From the NCBI GenBank assembly GCA_963678675.1, contig OY783196.1, positions 26,018,827-26,082,826 on the forward strand: 64,000 nt of DNA. Direction: 5' to 3'. Origin of the DNA: Xiphydria camelus (lineage: Eukaryota > Arthropoda > Insecta > Hymenoptera > Xiphydriidae). Position numbers and translations under genes: made by a program. This document shows positions 37,781 to 50,154 of the stretch, one piece after another (the stretch's first letter is position 1; each line of letters begins with the position of its first letter). The notes below the pieces were generated by a model that was given only the letters and a program-made list of their open reading frames with translations, was not told where the DNA came from and ran no database searches.

Positions 37781-40406
37781 TTATCCTTGCGGCCAAAGCA
37801 CGCTCTCCAACCAGGGTACGTAATTGTAAACTCTAGTGTAAACACCGGGGACAATGCTTCCGCAAAGCCGGCCGAAACTGGTGACGCCAATGATGTCGTA
37901 CATGCAGTTTTGGTCGGTGCTGAAAATCGTCAGTGGCCCGCCGCTGTCACCCTAGGTCAAAGATCACGTCATTTACTTCTCGTAGATATCGGCCGTTCAT
38001 TATACTTCAAATGAGTTTATCGTAGAATCGGTTACCTGGCAGGTATCCTTGCCCACTTCACCGGCGCAAATTTGCAACCTCCCAATGATGCCAGACCTCA
38101 GTGAACTGTCAACGGTGCCTTCGGTGAAACTAGAGTTGCACTGAGGCTGCGGTACCAGCGTCAGCGTCACTTTCAGGAGGTCCGCGCTTCCCGATTCATC
38201 CGCTGCCAAGAATAAAGCGAATTTCGCACAAAATTGTCGCGACAATTTACAAATACCTCGCGTACCGATGCATTCAACTTACACCAGTCCACTTTGCCCC
38301 ATCCGGTGGCGATGGCTTTATTGGAAGAGCCTAGATCCGGCGAGGTGTGAAGACAAGCCGGTCTCACCCAGGCGTTGAACTGTACGGGACTCTCCAATTG
38401 GAGCAAGGCGATATCGTGGTACCGAGAGTTCCCCTTGTATTCGGGGTGTCGAATCCTATTCACTATTCGACGATCCTGCGGTTTCGCATCGTCGTCGTTG
38501 CTCTGCAGGTTCAAGTCTCCGACTCTGACCCAGGTGGCCGCTCCCCTGGAGATTTTTAATGATTTTAGTCAATCGCGTACTCGGGATTAAAGGACGTAAA
38601 CAAATTTAGCACGTTTCACCGCGTTTCTGTTTGTCGGGAGATACACGAGTGATTGTTACGATTGATATGATCAGTATTGCGCCTCTCATTGACGATCGAA
38701 ATCGCTCCGGTGTCTTCCGACCAACCACCAGAAAAATAACAAAACGTTCCGATTTATTCCTCTCACCAGGTCCTAGCGTAGGTGCAGTGTGCAGCCGTCA
38801 ATACGAAGCGTTCGGAAACCAGGGATCCGCCGCAATACCAGCCGATACCAGCAGTCTCCATGTTATAACCGATGGCAGCCATGTGCGGAAATTCCTTGGG
38901 ATCGGCTTTCGTCCCGCCCACGATCAACGTCTTCGTCTTCACCGCGCACAAGGAGACGTTGACCGGTTGCCGATTTCCGACCAACGTCGGCGGATAGACC
39001 AAACTGTAAACGGCCTTCGCGTACTCCGCGCATTCTGCGAAGCAGGAATAGTATCTCGGTGAGAATTCGGCCGAAAATACTCGACGCAACCCAACGCGAG
39101 ACGAGTACACCCACTTTGCCTCGCGAGTTCACCCCTGTTATCGCCCCTGTCTTGCGGTGCATTGGTAACCGGTTGTGCAGTCACCGGCCTTGGCGAGACA
39201 TCGGTTGGACAGCAAATAATCGGATCGAAATGTTGGAAACCGCACAGCTTATCCGGCGGATTCCCCGCCATCAGCTGCGCGTAAACTGATGGACACTTAT
39301 CCACTAACGAGCAGACTCCGGGAGAGCCATTAGTGAAGGTGCATGCGTCTCCTGGAAACAAACGATTTTCCGTGAGATATACATAGAGGCCTGTGTGTGC
39401 GACGAAAAGGTCGATTTGCTCTGCCATTCTAGATTATTCGTTCGTGCAGACGTACGCGTTTCCGTCTTGAATAATAGAAATGTCGTCTTATCCGGAATGC
39501 ATAATAAAGTTAAAAGGCTGAGTGGCACGGCAACGGATAGGAATTAAACGTGGATTGTGGTGATCGCAATAAGAATAATTTATTCGACGAGGTGTATATC
39601 CTCGTTCTCGCTTCGCAGAATTCGTAAACCACTTTCGAAGGCCCTGTTTATAAACGGTACTCAAAGGATTTGTCGAACACCAAGCACCGAGAGTGTTTAT
39701 ATCCACTATGAGTATTTTTGTTAGATTCTCTACATCAGGACGTACGACGCGTGCTGCGTAGATTGATTGAAACGAAAAAGTATCAAAATAGAATAGAAAT
39801 CGATGAGGTTTCGAGTAACTTTGGTGTCAATGTCGCCCTTCTTATCGTATCGCGAGTGATTCATCTCTCTGAAGAAATATCAGGCGTTTTGCTGCATTGC
39901 AAAAAATGCTGCACCTTAACACGATCGGACCATGAATAATTGGACGCGTAATGATAGATTCGATGTACGATAGGGAGATCACGCGAAGGCATCACATTGG
40001 GTAATTAAATATTTAGTTCGATCCTCTCGAGACTATCATCTTGCAATCACGACTGTGTAATTACTCCGCGGAGAACGAACGAAGCCGATCCTCTTGACGA
40101 CTCCGTGCGTCTATAAACTCGAAAGTTATTACGACGATAGAAATCGTTCTGTTTACCGATTTCACTATTTTAGGATTTCCTGCTTCAACTTTCGAATAGT
40201 TCAGTCGTTACGCGGTAAAATCGACCGCCGATTTTTCGATCCGATCTCGATCGGCGCTCGATCGGTAAGTCGAACCGTTCCTTCTCGAGTTACCGATCGA
40301 CCTTATCACGAATCGACTCACCTACGTATTGCTGGGACTTTACGGAGAGCACGAAGAGCAGCGACGTTAGCGCGAGGAGCGTTTCGCGCGACGTCGTTGT
40401 TGACAT
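37781..40406 (-). CDS. Clip-domain trypsin-like serine protease (CLIPC, Snake-like)
   Basis: Six exons on the minus strand: 40406-40322, 39351-39133, 39034-38767, 38545-38283, 38202-38036 and 37951-37781. They sum to 1173 bp and 390 residues. Exon 1 encodes a signal peptide ([20 protein letters not shown]). Exon 2 carries a clip domain with six cysteines ([23 protein letters not shown]). Activation is expected after Leu at KTKTL|IVGG, typical of CLIPC proteases. The catalytic domain has His in LTAAHC, Asp in YHDIALLQL and Ser in GDSGGP; the Asp in GKDTCQGDSGG gives trypsin-like specificity. Such secreted zymogens act in haemolymph cascades (melanisation, Toll activation). Junction phases are 1, 1, 2, 1, 0. 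A weak AATAAA lies about 290 bp downstream. The exact orthologue is not claimed. Confidence 0.9.
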
Positions 40407-41384
40407 CTTCCGCGAAGGTGACAGATCGTGCGACGCGACGGGAAACGCGAACGCTATCGCGGCAGCGTTTCGACTGTGTCGACTGGCACTGTCGCGTCGC
40501 AACGATCGATCCCCACCTATGAGGCAGATCGTACATATGAACCGGTAAGGTTGGACGTGGCGTCATCGTCGAGAAAGGATACGCAGATATCGTATTGCGA
40601 TCAGAACAGAAAGAAATCGGGAGGTTTTTCCGACGAACCGTCAGCCTCCTCTCCGAACGAGTGCTCGAGCTTCCGTTGCTCCTCCAAAAGTCGCAAATTC
40701 GAACAAAAAACTGAAGATATGCACGAGACATTCTTTTCGCGCTCGGGTATTCCCCGCGACATGTTATACGTAGAGTTCTAAGAAGCCGATCCTACTTTCC
40801 TCATTGCGTTTGTAAAAACGAGATTTCCGTAGGATGTGTATATGTATAGGTATACACGTATGTGATTATCCGACCGGCGTCCTTGCGAACTTTGTCGGTG
40901 CAAACTACTGAGTTCCTGCGATGATATCGAAGCTCAGCTGCAGCGGAAGTCGTACCGATACCAGGATATACCCATCGGCTCGCGATGCTTCAAGAAAATC
41001 GGTCGAGCGAGGTGAATGCAGTGCAATTTAAGCGTTGTAAGATTGTAACGTCATCCGTGGATGATTATCTTTGCACCTGCATATACGAGTTCCATTCACA
41101 TAGACGTCAATCAATCCGACGCACAGGTAACGAGATGTGCGGTACCTCGGTTAATTTAGTCCCCCCGTATGAATTACCCGCTCACCTCACCTTCTGTTAA
41201 CAGTACATGTACCGGAATATCGACGATCGCCAACGACGCATCAACCGCGACCGTTAAGTTAACGACGGTGATAAATCCGCTCGTCGTCGAAGTGCAGTTA
41301 ATTAGGATTATTTACGCCAGTTTCGCCGAGGTACTTAAGTCCACAGCTATACGTGGGACGATCGTATTTTCGGAGTGTCGCGGG

Positions 41385-42803
41385 ATGTGGTTACTGAGGA
41401 ATGTTTTGCTCTTTGGGACTTTAACCGCGGCCAATGCGGCATCGCCTGGGCAGAAGAGTCGAGACAGTAGGATCTCTTCGTAGATGACGATCGAAACTGC
41501 GCGTAGGTATCTAATTCTTACGAACGATCCTACAGAGTGCAAGGAGTATGCGAAATTGGTCTACGCGGATGAAGACGTACCCGTGCTTCGAATGGGCGGC
41601 GGGTCCAACACGATATCGCACTGTGGTGTCGTCGAGACACCCTTGATCATCGGTGGCGTCAAAGCAAAGCCGAAGGAGTTTCCACATATGGTATGGCGAT
41701 TAAAAATTAAATTCGGTCATCGCGTATCACTCACCGAATCCTTTCCTCGACAGGCCGTCGTCGGATTCGGCACCGACGAGACGAACGTCGCTTGGCATTG
41801 CGGCGGTACCGTTATATCGGAAGAGTACATTCTGACGGCTGCTCATTGTTTGGATTCGAGGGATAAGCTAGTATCCGGCATATTCTTATGATAATTGTCA
41901 CGTGCGAACGCTCGCTAGTTGGCAGCTAGCGTAGTAATACCGAGGTGATAGCGTAGAAGATTATTCTTATCTTCCTCAGAGGACCGGCCATTAAAGTTCG
42001 AGTCGGTCTGACGAACCTAAGGAGTCCGGAGGAAACGATGCAGGAGAGGGGTGTCGCGGACAGGATAAAGCATCCTAAATATCAATTACCGGCGAAGTAT
42101 CACGACATCGCTCTGATAAAGCTCGATCGACCGCTCCAATTAAATCCCAACGTGAGACCGGCTTGCCTGGAAGCTGAATCCGCCACCACCGGAGAGAAAG
42201 CTATCGCCTGCGGTTTCGGTAAAACCGCTTATGGTAAGATAGTAGAGGTGTATCCGATGCGTATTTCCTAGTACAACTCGGCCACGGAAATGAAATTTTT
42301 CGTACGATGTCAACCTTGATATCCTCTTCCGATAAGACGGCGGAGGAGGAAGCGACGACTTGATGAAGGTGCAGTTGAATTACATCTCGGATGACGAGTG
42401 TAAGAATAATTTTAAGGCGGAATTCGGCGGGAAACAAATGCCGGATGGACTGATCGCGAATCAGCTTTGCGCGGGTGTATTGGAAGGAGGGAAGGACACC
42501 TGTCAGGTATGCATTTCAATGATCGAGGCAATTTTTTACGAGAATTTTAATTTTATTACATCGAATTGTATTAGAGTATATATATGATATGAAATTTAAT
42601 TCGGCTGTCGGCACTTATTTTTTATACAATTGTAGGGAGACAGTGGCGGTCCACTGCAAAGAGTGATGAAGGATCCCTATTGTACATATAGCGTCGTCGG
42701 AGTGACGAGTTTTGGAAAATTTTGCGGCTTCAAAAATTCCCCGGCAGTTTACTCGAAAGTCAACTCGTATCTCGATTGGATTGAAAATATAGTTTGGCCG
42801 TAG
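41385..42803 (+). CDS. Trypsin-like serine protease lacking a clip domain
   Basis: Six exons: 41385-41466, 41536-41690, 41754-41866, 41980-42233, 42337-42506 and 42636-42803. They sum to 942 bp and 313 residues. The ATG at 41385 opens a signal peptide ([18 protein letters not shown]). The protein then goes almost straight to [13 protein letters not shown] and the activation site PL|IIGG, with no clip domain. The triad is His in LTAAHC, Asp in YHDIALIKL and Ser in GDSGGP; GKDTCQ indicates trypsin-like cleavage. It is the divergent paralogue of the clip protease at 37781-40406: junctions match in place and phase except for an extra intron at FPHM|AVVG. The intron after RDK appears to use GC-AG (41867) instead of GT-AG. 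The first intron is only 69 bp, and its donor (GACA|GTAGGA) is the weakest part of the model. Confidence 0.85.
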
Positions 42804-44904
42804 AATAATTTTTTCTTCGAAGACTAATTTTGTAAATGGAATTTATCGCTGGTAAAATAGTATTGGCGTTCTTTCATTGGAATTTATGACTCAGGAAAAA
42901 TTACATTATACCATTCGAATTTCCGCCCCCAAAGCGTAATAGATTGATAAATATATTAATAGAATAGATTATGGTTGCAGACTCCAGCTGCGCCTAACAA
43001 AAAGCAACCATAAAACCCGCTTACTGATATGCATCGTAACAAGTAAAGTTGCCGGATTTCAGGGGCTACTAGTATTTTGATACGCTGACGACTAATCTAC
43101 AGCGGACGTAAAATAGTTTACAGAGAAACGTGAAAAATCATTGCCTTAAAAAAGAGGCCAATTCCCTAAATAGCTCGAAATGTTCGTTTAGTAATTTCGA
43201 TAGTTCTCGTTTCTCATTTTTTCAGAGGTTACTTGAGTAACTCGGTAGACATCGTCGGATACCTTCATCCACCGATGAGAACTTGATACAGTTAACATAT
43301 GATGGCAGCAGCGTCATTGATGAGAGCCTCGTAAAATGTGTCTTTATCATGAGGCTTTTTACAAATGCAGCATGAATTTCATAGATCGCGGTGCAAGTAT
43401 CTCCTATCGATTCTCGAACGACCGACTATTGCTCATATAGATTTTCAAACATCATCGAGAGACATCTTCGAAAAAGTAGTAGATAAATAAATCTATCGCG
43501 CGCAACACGAAGGATGAACTCGACTCGCTGCAATCTACTATTCAATCTTTATCGCAACAGCAGCGCAAGTAATGATCATCTCCGTGATTAAACTTACGGA
43601 CTACGTAATTCACTCCTGGTGTCGAAAATTCATATGTGTCGTCGGAACGAGAAACTCTTTTCGTCCACGAATAATCGGCATAGACGAGCTATTGTCCGGA
43701 AACCGATCCCAATTTCGAAAATCTCATTATTTTACGATCAAGGGTTGGTCGCGCGCGTAATTAAAAATTCCTACGCAATGCGTTATGTAGGGGTATAACG
43801 TTAAACCTATACTGCTCCAATTCGATTCCCCACAACGAGGGTTCTATTTTTACCAATCCTCTATTATTCACGAAAAATAAGGTACATGGATATCGGAAAC
43901 GATTTTCTGCTGAATCAGGCCGATCACGTGCCACGAGGAACGTTCGATCGTGATCGTATCTGTGACATAATATCGCCTCTCGCCCACATACACGATAAGC
44001 AGGTCGTTTAAAAAGAGAGGCGAATAATAATATCGAAAGTTTGCTCTAATCTTTTCAGCCGACATTAGCTTTATCGTAGGCGCCGTCTCGCCCGATCATC
44101 GTATCCTACACATGTCTGAATGCGCGAGATTACACGTGACAGTGTCACCGCGATTGCTTTGTCGTCGAATTTATCGGCCACTGTGATTCTCCACTGGCGC
44201 GATGGAAAAACTAATGGAATTTTTTTTCACGTGAATTTCACGAACGGAAATTTTTACAGGCTATCTCGGGCCGTCGCGTTCGCGCACCGGCGATTACAAA
44301 GGACGACTTCGTGATGAGCGAGATCCGTGCCTTTTTTGACATTTTCTACGGTGTCGACTCTCGGAAGGAAATTGAACCGGTGCCAAAACACGAATTCTAC
44401 CCGTCTGCAGCTATTTCGGACGAGCGAGCGTCTCCTCTCGCGCGCCTAGGCTGACGTGTATGGTGCAAGGTTAGCATCGGTCGAATGTCGTGAAACAAAC
44501 GGAAATAGCAGAAGACGCAGAGTCTCGAAGAGCTCTAGGTGCAGCGCGGTGCATTCAGGATCGATGTTTCATTCGATAATTCCAAATGAGACATCCGCTG
44601 GATATGGGAACACCTTCCGCCGATCCAGATTGTGGTCGTTCGGACCGCATCGAAAGATTACTTTACGAAATTATTCACGCTCGGAATCATCAATGCTCGT
44701 GCGGATGCGCTCGCGTGCGCAGAGCGAGCCGAGACGTCGTGCCGCGCGTTGCGTAGCGAATTAAGTCGAGCGCAAAGCCATTAGCCGACAGCCACACCCG
44801 CATCGAAAATGACATACGAGCGGACGGTTCGTACGTGGGGCGATGGGTGGCGCACCGATTGGGTTCAAGATGTGCTCGGCGTATAAATTTCCAAAGGCCC
44901 TTAA
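42804..44904. other. Spacer, no gene seen
   Basis: AT-rich to about 44000, then CpG-rich. Short open frames only, none with a domain. Confidence 0.5.
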
Positions 44905-45488
44905 GAGGCCGACACACCCCGTCTGGAAACGCCCGAAAAGTTGTCGCGGCTGTAAAGCGATAATTCCAACATGGTGCATAAGAACCTTTTGTACTTTTCG
45001 CCACCACACTTAAAAGACATAAATCTAGGGCCCTATAGAAAAAAATAAATAAATTTCTTTGTTGTAATCCATCGGCGACCTCACAAATATACCTATATTT
45101 TGCAAGTTGTAAACGCGGAAACAATCAAAGTATTGAAATGAATTCTTCTATGGGACCCTAAAATAAACCTTGTACAAGGTACTACCACCTTTTGCACGAA
45201 AGATTTCTGAAAGCCCATTGCAGAAAACCTTTATTTCAAACATATTACTCGTCTACTTTTATCAGCCGAGTAATGCTTCCATCTAGCGTCTTCACTACGT
45301 ACGGACTGCGGGGTTGTCAGATTTGTCTCCGCCACGAATAGCAGAATATCGTCGGTCTTATCACGTAAGGGCGTATCTCACAAGGGGACCCCGGCAGATG
45401 TCAAATCGATTTTGTCTTGAAAACTTCTTGAAATAGCGTCGCGCGCGTGTTCCAAGTGTCTTCGGGATTGGCGTGCATAATGTTACCA

Positions 45489-45562
45489 ATGCTTCGATAG
45501 CGCAACGGTTAAGTTGCCGGGCTGGGAGTCTCGATGTCGCGGGTTCAAGTCTTGTCGAATTT
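45489..45562 (+). ncRNA. tRNA-like sequence with Pol III A and B boxes, left arm
   Basis: It begins GCTTCGATAGCGCAACGG, with an A-box-like TAGCGCAACGG. GGGTTCAAGTCT is a good B box, and a run of 12 or more T follows as a Pol III terminator would. Acceptor pairing is partial (TTCGA/TCGAA) and the anticodon stem has mismatches, so it is unlikely to be a working tRNA. A tRNA-derived, SINE-like sequence is more likely. Confidence 0.5.
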
Positions 45563-46097
45563 TTTTTTTTTTATTAACTTTTTTCATTCGATTATACAAT
45601 CCCTTCTTGTTATAGAAAGTGGTTTACATTATCGAATAAAATAAAAGTTTCAATTGTTTTTATAGTTTTACGTTATTTTTTCTTCCTCGTTGAGGTGAAC
45701 CAATATTATTGCCAACCAGGCCGTTTTTCGAAAATGTCAATGAAATTTGCTTTCCCATAACGCTTTTAAAGTGTAAATGTGCGTGTGGCAAAGTTCCATT
45801 CGTCAAATGTTCATGGTGTCAAAATACGGTGTGCTTCAAATGTTTTTTCGACAATTATTATCCAAAAAATCGTGTATAAAATCTCCGGCAGCCAAAAATT
45901 CCCATGACGAAATGTAAGAATAAAAAATGCAACGATGCTTCCAACTGTTCTTTCTAATAATATTGGTTCACCTCAACGAGGAAGAAAATAACGTAAAACT
46001 ATGAAAAAAATTGAAACTCTTATTTTATTCGATAATGTAAACCACTTTCTATAACAAGAAAAGGTTGTAATCGAATGAAAAAAGTTAATAAAAAAAA

Positions 46098-46173
46098 AAT
46101 CCCAACAAGAATTGAACCCGCGACATCGAGACCCCCAGCCCGGCAACTTAACCGTTGCGCTATCGAAGCATTG
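46098..46173 (-). ncRNA. tRNA-like sequence, right arm (inverted copy)
   Basis: Minus-strand copy of the sequence at 45489-45562, with the same A box and a B box GGGTTCAATTCT followed by a T run on the minus strand. A few substitutions separate the copies, so the duplication is not brand new. Confidence 0.5.
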
Positions 46174-46431
46174 GTGAAATGACGTACGCCAATCCCGGAG
46201 ACACTTGGAACGCGCGCGCGACGCGGTATCCCGGTCTAAACGGGAGCGAGCCATGCTCTCGCCACTGAGGCCGGCGTAAGACCTAACCTAACCGGACCGT
46301 GTCCACACTGCATGCATTCGGCAACATCGCTAACCTCGCGTAGCTCCACCCCCTTCTAGCGTTTTGACATTACCTCGTCTCACCGCTGCCCCGCAGGAGA
46401 AACTAGTGGGCCTGGTATGTCGGCCTCTTAA

Positions 46432-46694
46432 TGGTAGAAACGGTGCAACCACCCAGGAGCGCAGGATATACCTAGAGGCTCGTCGCGCCTCCTTCGACGC
46501 GCGGTTGTAGCGCAATCTTCGCGAATAAATAAAGGCGAGCGTAAAAGAGTTTACGACGTCTGTGCGCAGCGGCTCTCAACGTATCTCCGCGCTATCGTCG
46601 GGGTTGCGAATTGTGAACGTTCAATATTGAAAGATCTCCCGCGCGGGTTCCTGTTATCGGCGCGCGGCTGTCGTTGACCCCGTGCGAGAGACGC

Positions 46695-46735
<41 letters not shown>

Positions 46736-47470
46736 CTGCTCCTGTCGGACGGGCCGTCCTCGAAGGAGGACGCGAAAGGGAGAATTTAGACGCGAGCTCG
46801 ACTCTGACGACGCGCCTAACTCGAGTCGCGTTGGCGGTGAGTGATACGCGCGCGCGTGCGTATTTCGCTATCGCGCGATCCTCCGACGGTACCGTCGAAC
46901 CTCCACTGACTCGGCGGAACCCACAACTGAACTCTGCTCGCATAAACTAGGTAATAAGGCGTACACGAATTTACCACACTCGGCGAATGCAGTTTTCTTC
47001 GTTTACTAACATCGTCGGTTGCTAACTAAGTAAATGACACTCGATACGCGCCGAATGGGATAATTAATGTCAACTTTAATTGGATCCATTATACGAGCCG
47101 ATTGTTTATTATTTCCGAAGAATAGGGCGTAGAGCAGACGAGCAAATCGGCGAAGAGGAATTCTCCGGAGTGGTACGTGGCTTGTGTGTGTCGGGTCATT
47201 CGTATTGCATTATCGCCGTTCCCCTGTAACCCCGTTACTGAAATCACATTTTATACGTCACGTGGCGCCCGTGTCAGCGATTTCCCGCTGCTCTCGAACG
47301 TTCTCCCGAATCGCGCGAGAGACGATACACGCGCTGCCGGCTGGCGAGAAAAAATCGGTGTGTGGATATCCGCCGGACGGAATTTTTCGAGTTGTTTTCG
47401 TTAGAATTTCTCTCGCACGGCCTTCATTTCGCAGGAATAGCTCTCGCGAGCTAATGTTGCCGAGCCTGTA
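46432..47470. other. CpG-rich spacer, no gene seen; (CT)n at 46697-46731
   Basis: A CT microsatellite of about 17 units lies here. The minus-strand open frame at 46551-46943 runs through it and reads as an ER repeat, so it is not a gene. Confidence 0.5.
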
Positions 47471-47697
47471 CACTTAGAAAAAAATGTGGTAGATCAGACT
47501 AAATTAGCGGTCACGGACGGAGGAACGCAGATCAAGTTACTTAAACTAATAATTTGCTAGACTTGACTACAGCTTGTTTTTGTCAAACAATTTCAAATCA
47601 TTATACACAAATTATTTAATTCAAGTATTATAACCAAGACGGTGCTCCCCGCCCGTGACCGCCAATTTAGACAAATCTACTATCTTTCTTCTCAGCG
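47471..47697. mobile_element. Foldback MITE, TA-flanked, CAC-x-GAGAAAAA family
   Basis: TA at 47469-47470 and 47698-47699. Left CACTTAGAAAAAAATGTGGT, right inverted CGCTGAGAAGAAAGATAGTAG. Inner arms share TAAATTxGCGGTCACGGxCGG. No ORF. Confidence 0.75.
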
Positions 47698-48299
47698 TAG
47701 GAGACAAGAAAAAATGTTTTTTTTAGTTTCGTTTCACGAAACCACGGGGCGACGATATTGCTGCGCGAATAGGACCGCGCGTCGTTCTCACCGAAGCCGA
47801 CTTGCACAGGATGCGTACCACGCGGGGGCTGCAGGACCCCGTGGCGCGACGAAGTTCGTGACATTGCCTACGCAATGACGCTTCCACGATGTTGCAGCGG
47901 TCCTTGTGCTACTTTTTCCCGGGCCAAGGGCCAAGAAAGAGCGATAAAATGTATTTAGGGAACTGTTTAATCGGAGCGACTAATAAAATTGGAATTCTAT
48001 AGATGACAAGGCGCGGCGGCCCGGCGTAGCGCTCGCGCCGGGACGATCGACGCAGTTTCCCCGGACCTGCCCAATTTATCGGCGCCGCTTCGTCGACGTA
48101 ACCCACATTCGCGCTATCCAGAAGCGCGATTGCTCCGTGCAATCGTACACGGTTTTGCGTCAAACGAATGTATAAACGTCGGTTTCGCTTTCGGCGAAAT
48201 CGTTTATCATCCCTCGCGGATTTCTTCCTCAAATTCCTTTTCGTTGCCGTAAATCCAGGGGTAGTTTTAGCCTCCAAAAAATAACTCGAGCATCGCTTA

Positions 48300-48522
48300 C
48301 ACTGGGAAAAGAATTTGCTTCATCGAAATAAACGTCCTTTTGAATAGTCCTGAGAGCACATTTATTCGATTAAAACAAATATCGATTGGACGAATATGAA
48401 TATCATTGATTTAATTGAATATTATTTCGATCAAATCGATATTCAGTCGGCTGGAATAAATCTGTTCTCAGAGCTATCCAAAAACATGTTTACTTCAATC
48501 GAGCAAACTTTTTTTCTCGGTG
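48300..48522. mobile_element. Foldback MITE, TA-flanked, CAC-x-GAGAAAAA family
   Basis: TA at 48298-48299 and 48523-48524. Left CACTGGGAAAAGAATTTGCT, right inverted CACCGAGAAAAAAAGTTTGC. The arms continue through AATAAACGTCCTTTTGAATA and its counterpart AGTAAACATGTTTTTGGATA. Confidence 0.8.
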
Positions 48523-48524
48523 TA

Positions 48525-50154
48525 GTATATCTACCGTAAAAAAATAATACCATATCACATATTATATTGTACACAGATCGCTTGACAAAATAACCGAGCA
48601 ACTCCGGATTGCGATAGTCCGCCCGACGATCATCGGATCGGCGTCATTGTCCTTAATGCCCTCCTCACAGAGGCCGGAGAATGCGCTGCACGCGTGGACG
48701 CGACATTTCCATTGTCGTCGATATCATCCTCCAGCCGGGGCGATACAGGCACGTATAAATATCCATGGTGGTTATAATGCCAATATATTATACTCCCGAC
48801 CCCTGCATGATCCACGAGGGTTGCTCACGCTCGTGATCTCGCGTCGGAAATAGATTCCCTCTGCGTGCCGTGCCGTATACGTGCACGGCCGTAAATCATA
48901 TCTCGAAGCTCTGACATTCGAGGCTTGTTCGAGGGACGCGAGAAGAGGCTGACCTATGCATTCGCACGTGGGAGCCCCGCGTTTTTCTCTCTCCGACCCC
49001 CGTTCACGGTGCACCGTGTAGCGAGGTACTCCCTCGCTTTTGTGTCGCAGCACTTGTAAAGTGGTACGCGCGCGCGACGGCTCGATATTGACGGCTAAAG
49101 TCGAGACGTCTCTTTCGAGATGCCGCGTCCGACTTCCATTCCCGTGAGACGTTCGGCGGGGCGTCGCGCTTTCCCCTTGCCTCGTTTCGCGGTGCACCAC
49201 GCGCGGGACTCCCCTGGAAATCCGTAATTATACGTTCGCACATTGCGACAGGTATTTCATCGCGATTATCTTCCCAGCCTCGTTTCAGTCTCGACTCGCC
49301 GACAAGCCCTGTACTCGCGAAGATTAATCGAGAGCGCGTAACGACATCCAAAACTCGAGTGTCTCTCTGATAGGAAAAAAAATGAATAGAGATATTTAAC
49401 GTCGCGCGCGACAAGCTCCGGTAGAAAGTTGAGAAATAAAAATCCCATGTGATCGATCGTATGGAAAGCGACGGCGCGCGCTATCCGATTTCCCAGGATC
49501 GGCTATCCGGATTGCCAGGAAGCGTTTCGAATATGCGTCTGTGCGAGAGACGCTATATTCGCGCGTATAATCAGGTATACGTCGCTACAGTCACCTATTG
49601 CGTTTCCGAGACGTTCACCTGTTGCTCGCGAGTGGATCGTAACTTCAGGAAATCCGGATACGTGTGCGTCGCGTCGCTTCGACCCTTACATCGCGCGCTC
49701 GATTTCCTGTTATACCGCGATACCTAGCTCAGATTCTCGCTCTCGCGTCAACAACTCTTCAGGGTTATCAAGGCAGTGCGCACGGGGGATAGGACCTCGC
49801 GATTTAATTAAACGCGTCAAATCGAGGAACGACTAATTATACGACAATAACTGCGTATTGGGACGCGAACGTTTATTTTGCTCACACTGCCTTGAAGCGG
49901 TACCGACTTATTATTGTATTTCGTGCCAGTAAACTTGGCGCGCTTTATCTGCTGTTGGCGTTATTGGTGATATTCGAGTTGAGTACGTAACATTTGCATT
50001 ACGCGTTGCATGTGATCGCCCCGGAGTGAGATCTCGGAGAGAGGGTCGGGGTTTGAATAAACTTCTTCCCCTTCCGCGTCTGCCTTTTCTTTAGCCATGA
50101 CATATTATCTGAAATGCCCAGTGCCGGTACTTTCGTCATCTTTCGTCCAATCGT
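48525..50154. other. CpG-rich spacer, no gene seen
   Basis: Overlapping open frames on both strands, none with a domain or consistent splice continuation. Confidence 0.5.

Larger units (their letters stand above)
44905..46427 (+). mobile_element. piggyBac-like relic with inner inverted arms
   Basis: TTAA at 44901-44904 and 46428-46431, with tips GAGGCCGACACACC and, inverted, GAGGCCGACATACC. Inside, two arms of about 275 bp (45434-45711 and 45953-46225) are inverted copies of each other and each contains a tRNA-like sequence. The spacer between them, plus strand about 45730-45880, reads CKCACGKVPFVKCSWC ... CFKCFFDNYYP then a stop. The CxxC-x4-CxxCF-x3-Y pattern matches the cysteine-rich C-terminal tail of piggyBac transposases. 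The catalytic part is absent, so it is a deletion derivative. Confidence 0.7.

Noticed and set aside
38631..39062. Plus-strand frame of 143 codons
   Set aside because: It is the antisense shadow of the clip-domain protease exon at 38767-39034.
45489..46173. Two functional tRNA genes
   Set aside because: The acceptor and anticodon stems have several mismatches and both copies lie in the arms of a transposon-like structure; tRNA-like is the safer call.
46551..46943. Minus-strand frame containing an ERERER run
   Set aside because: The run is the translation of a CT microsatellite.
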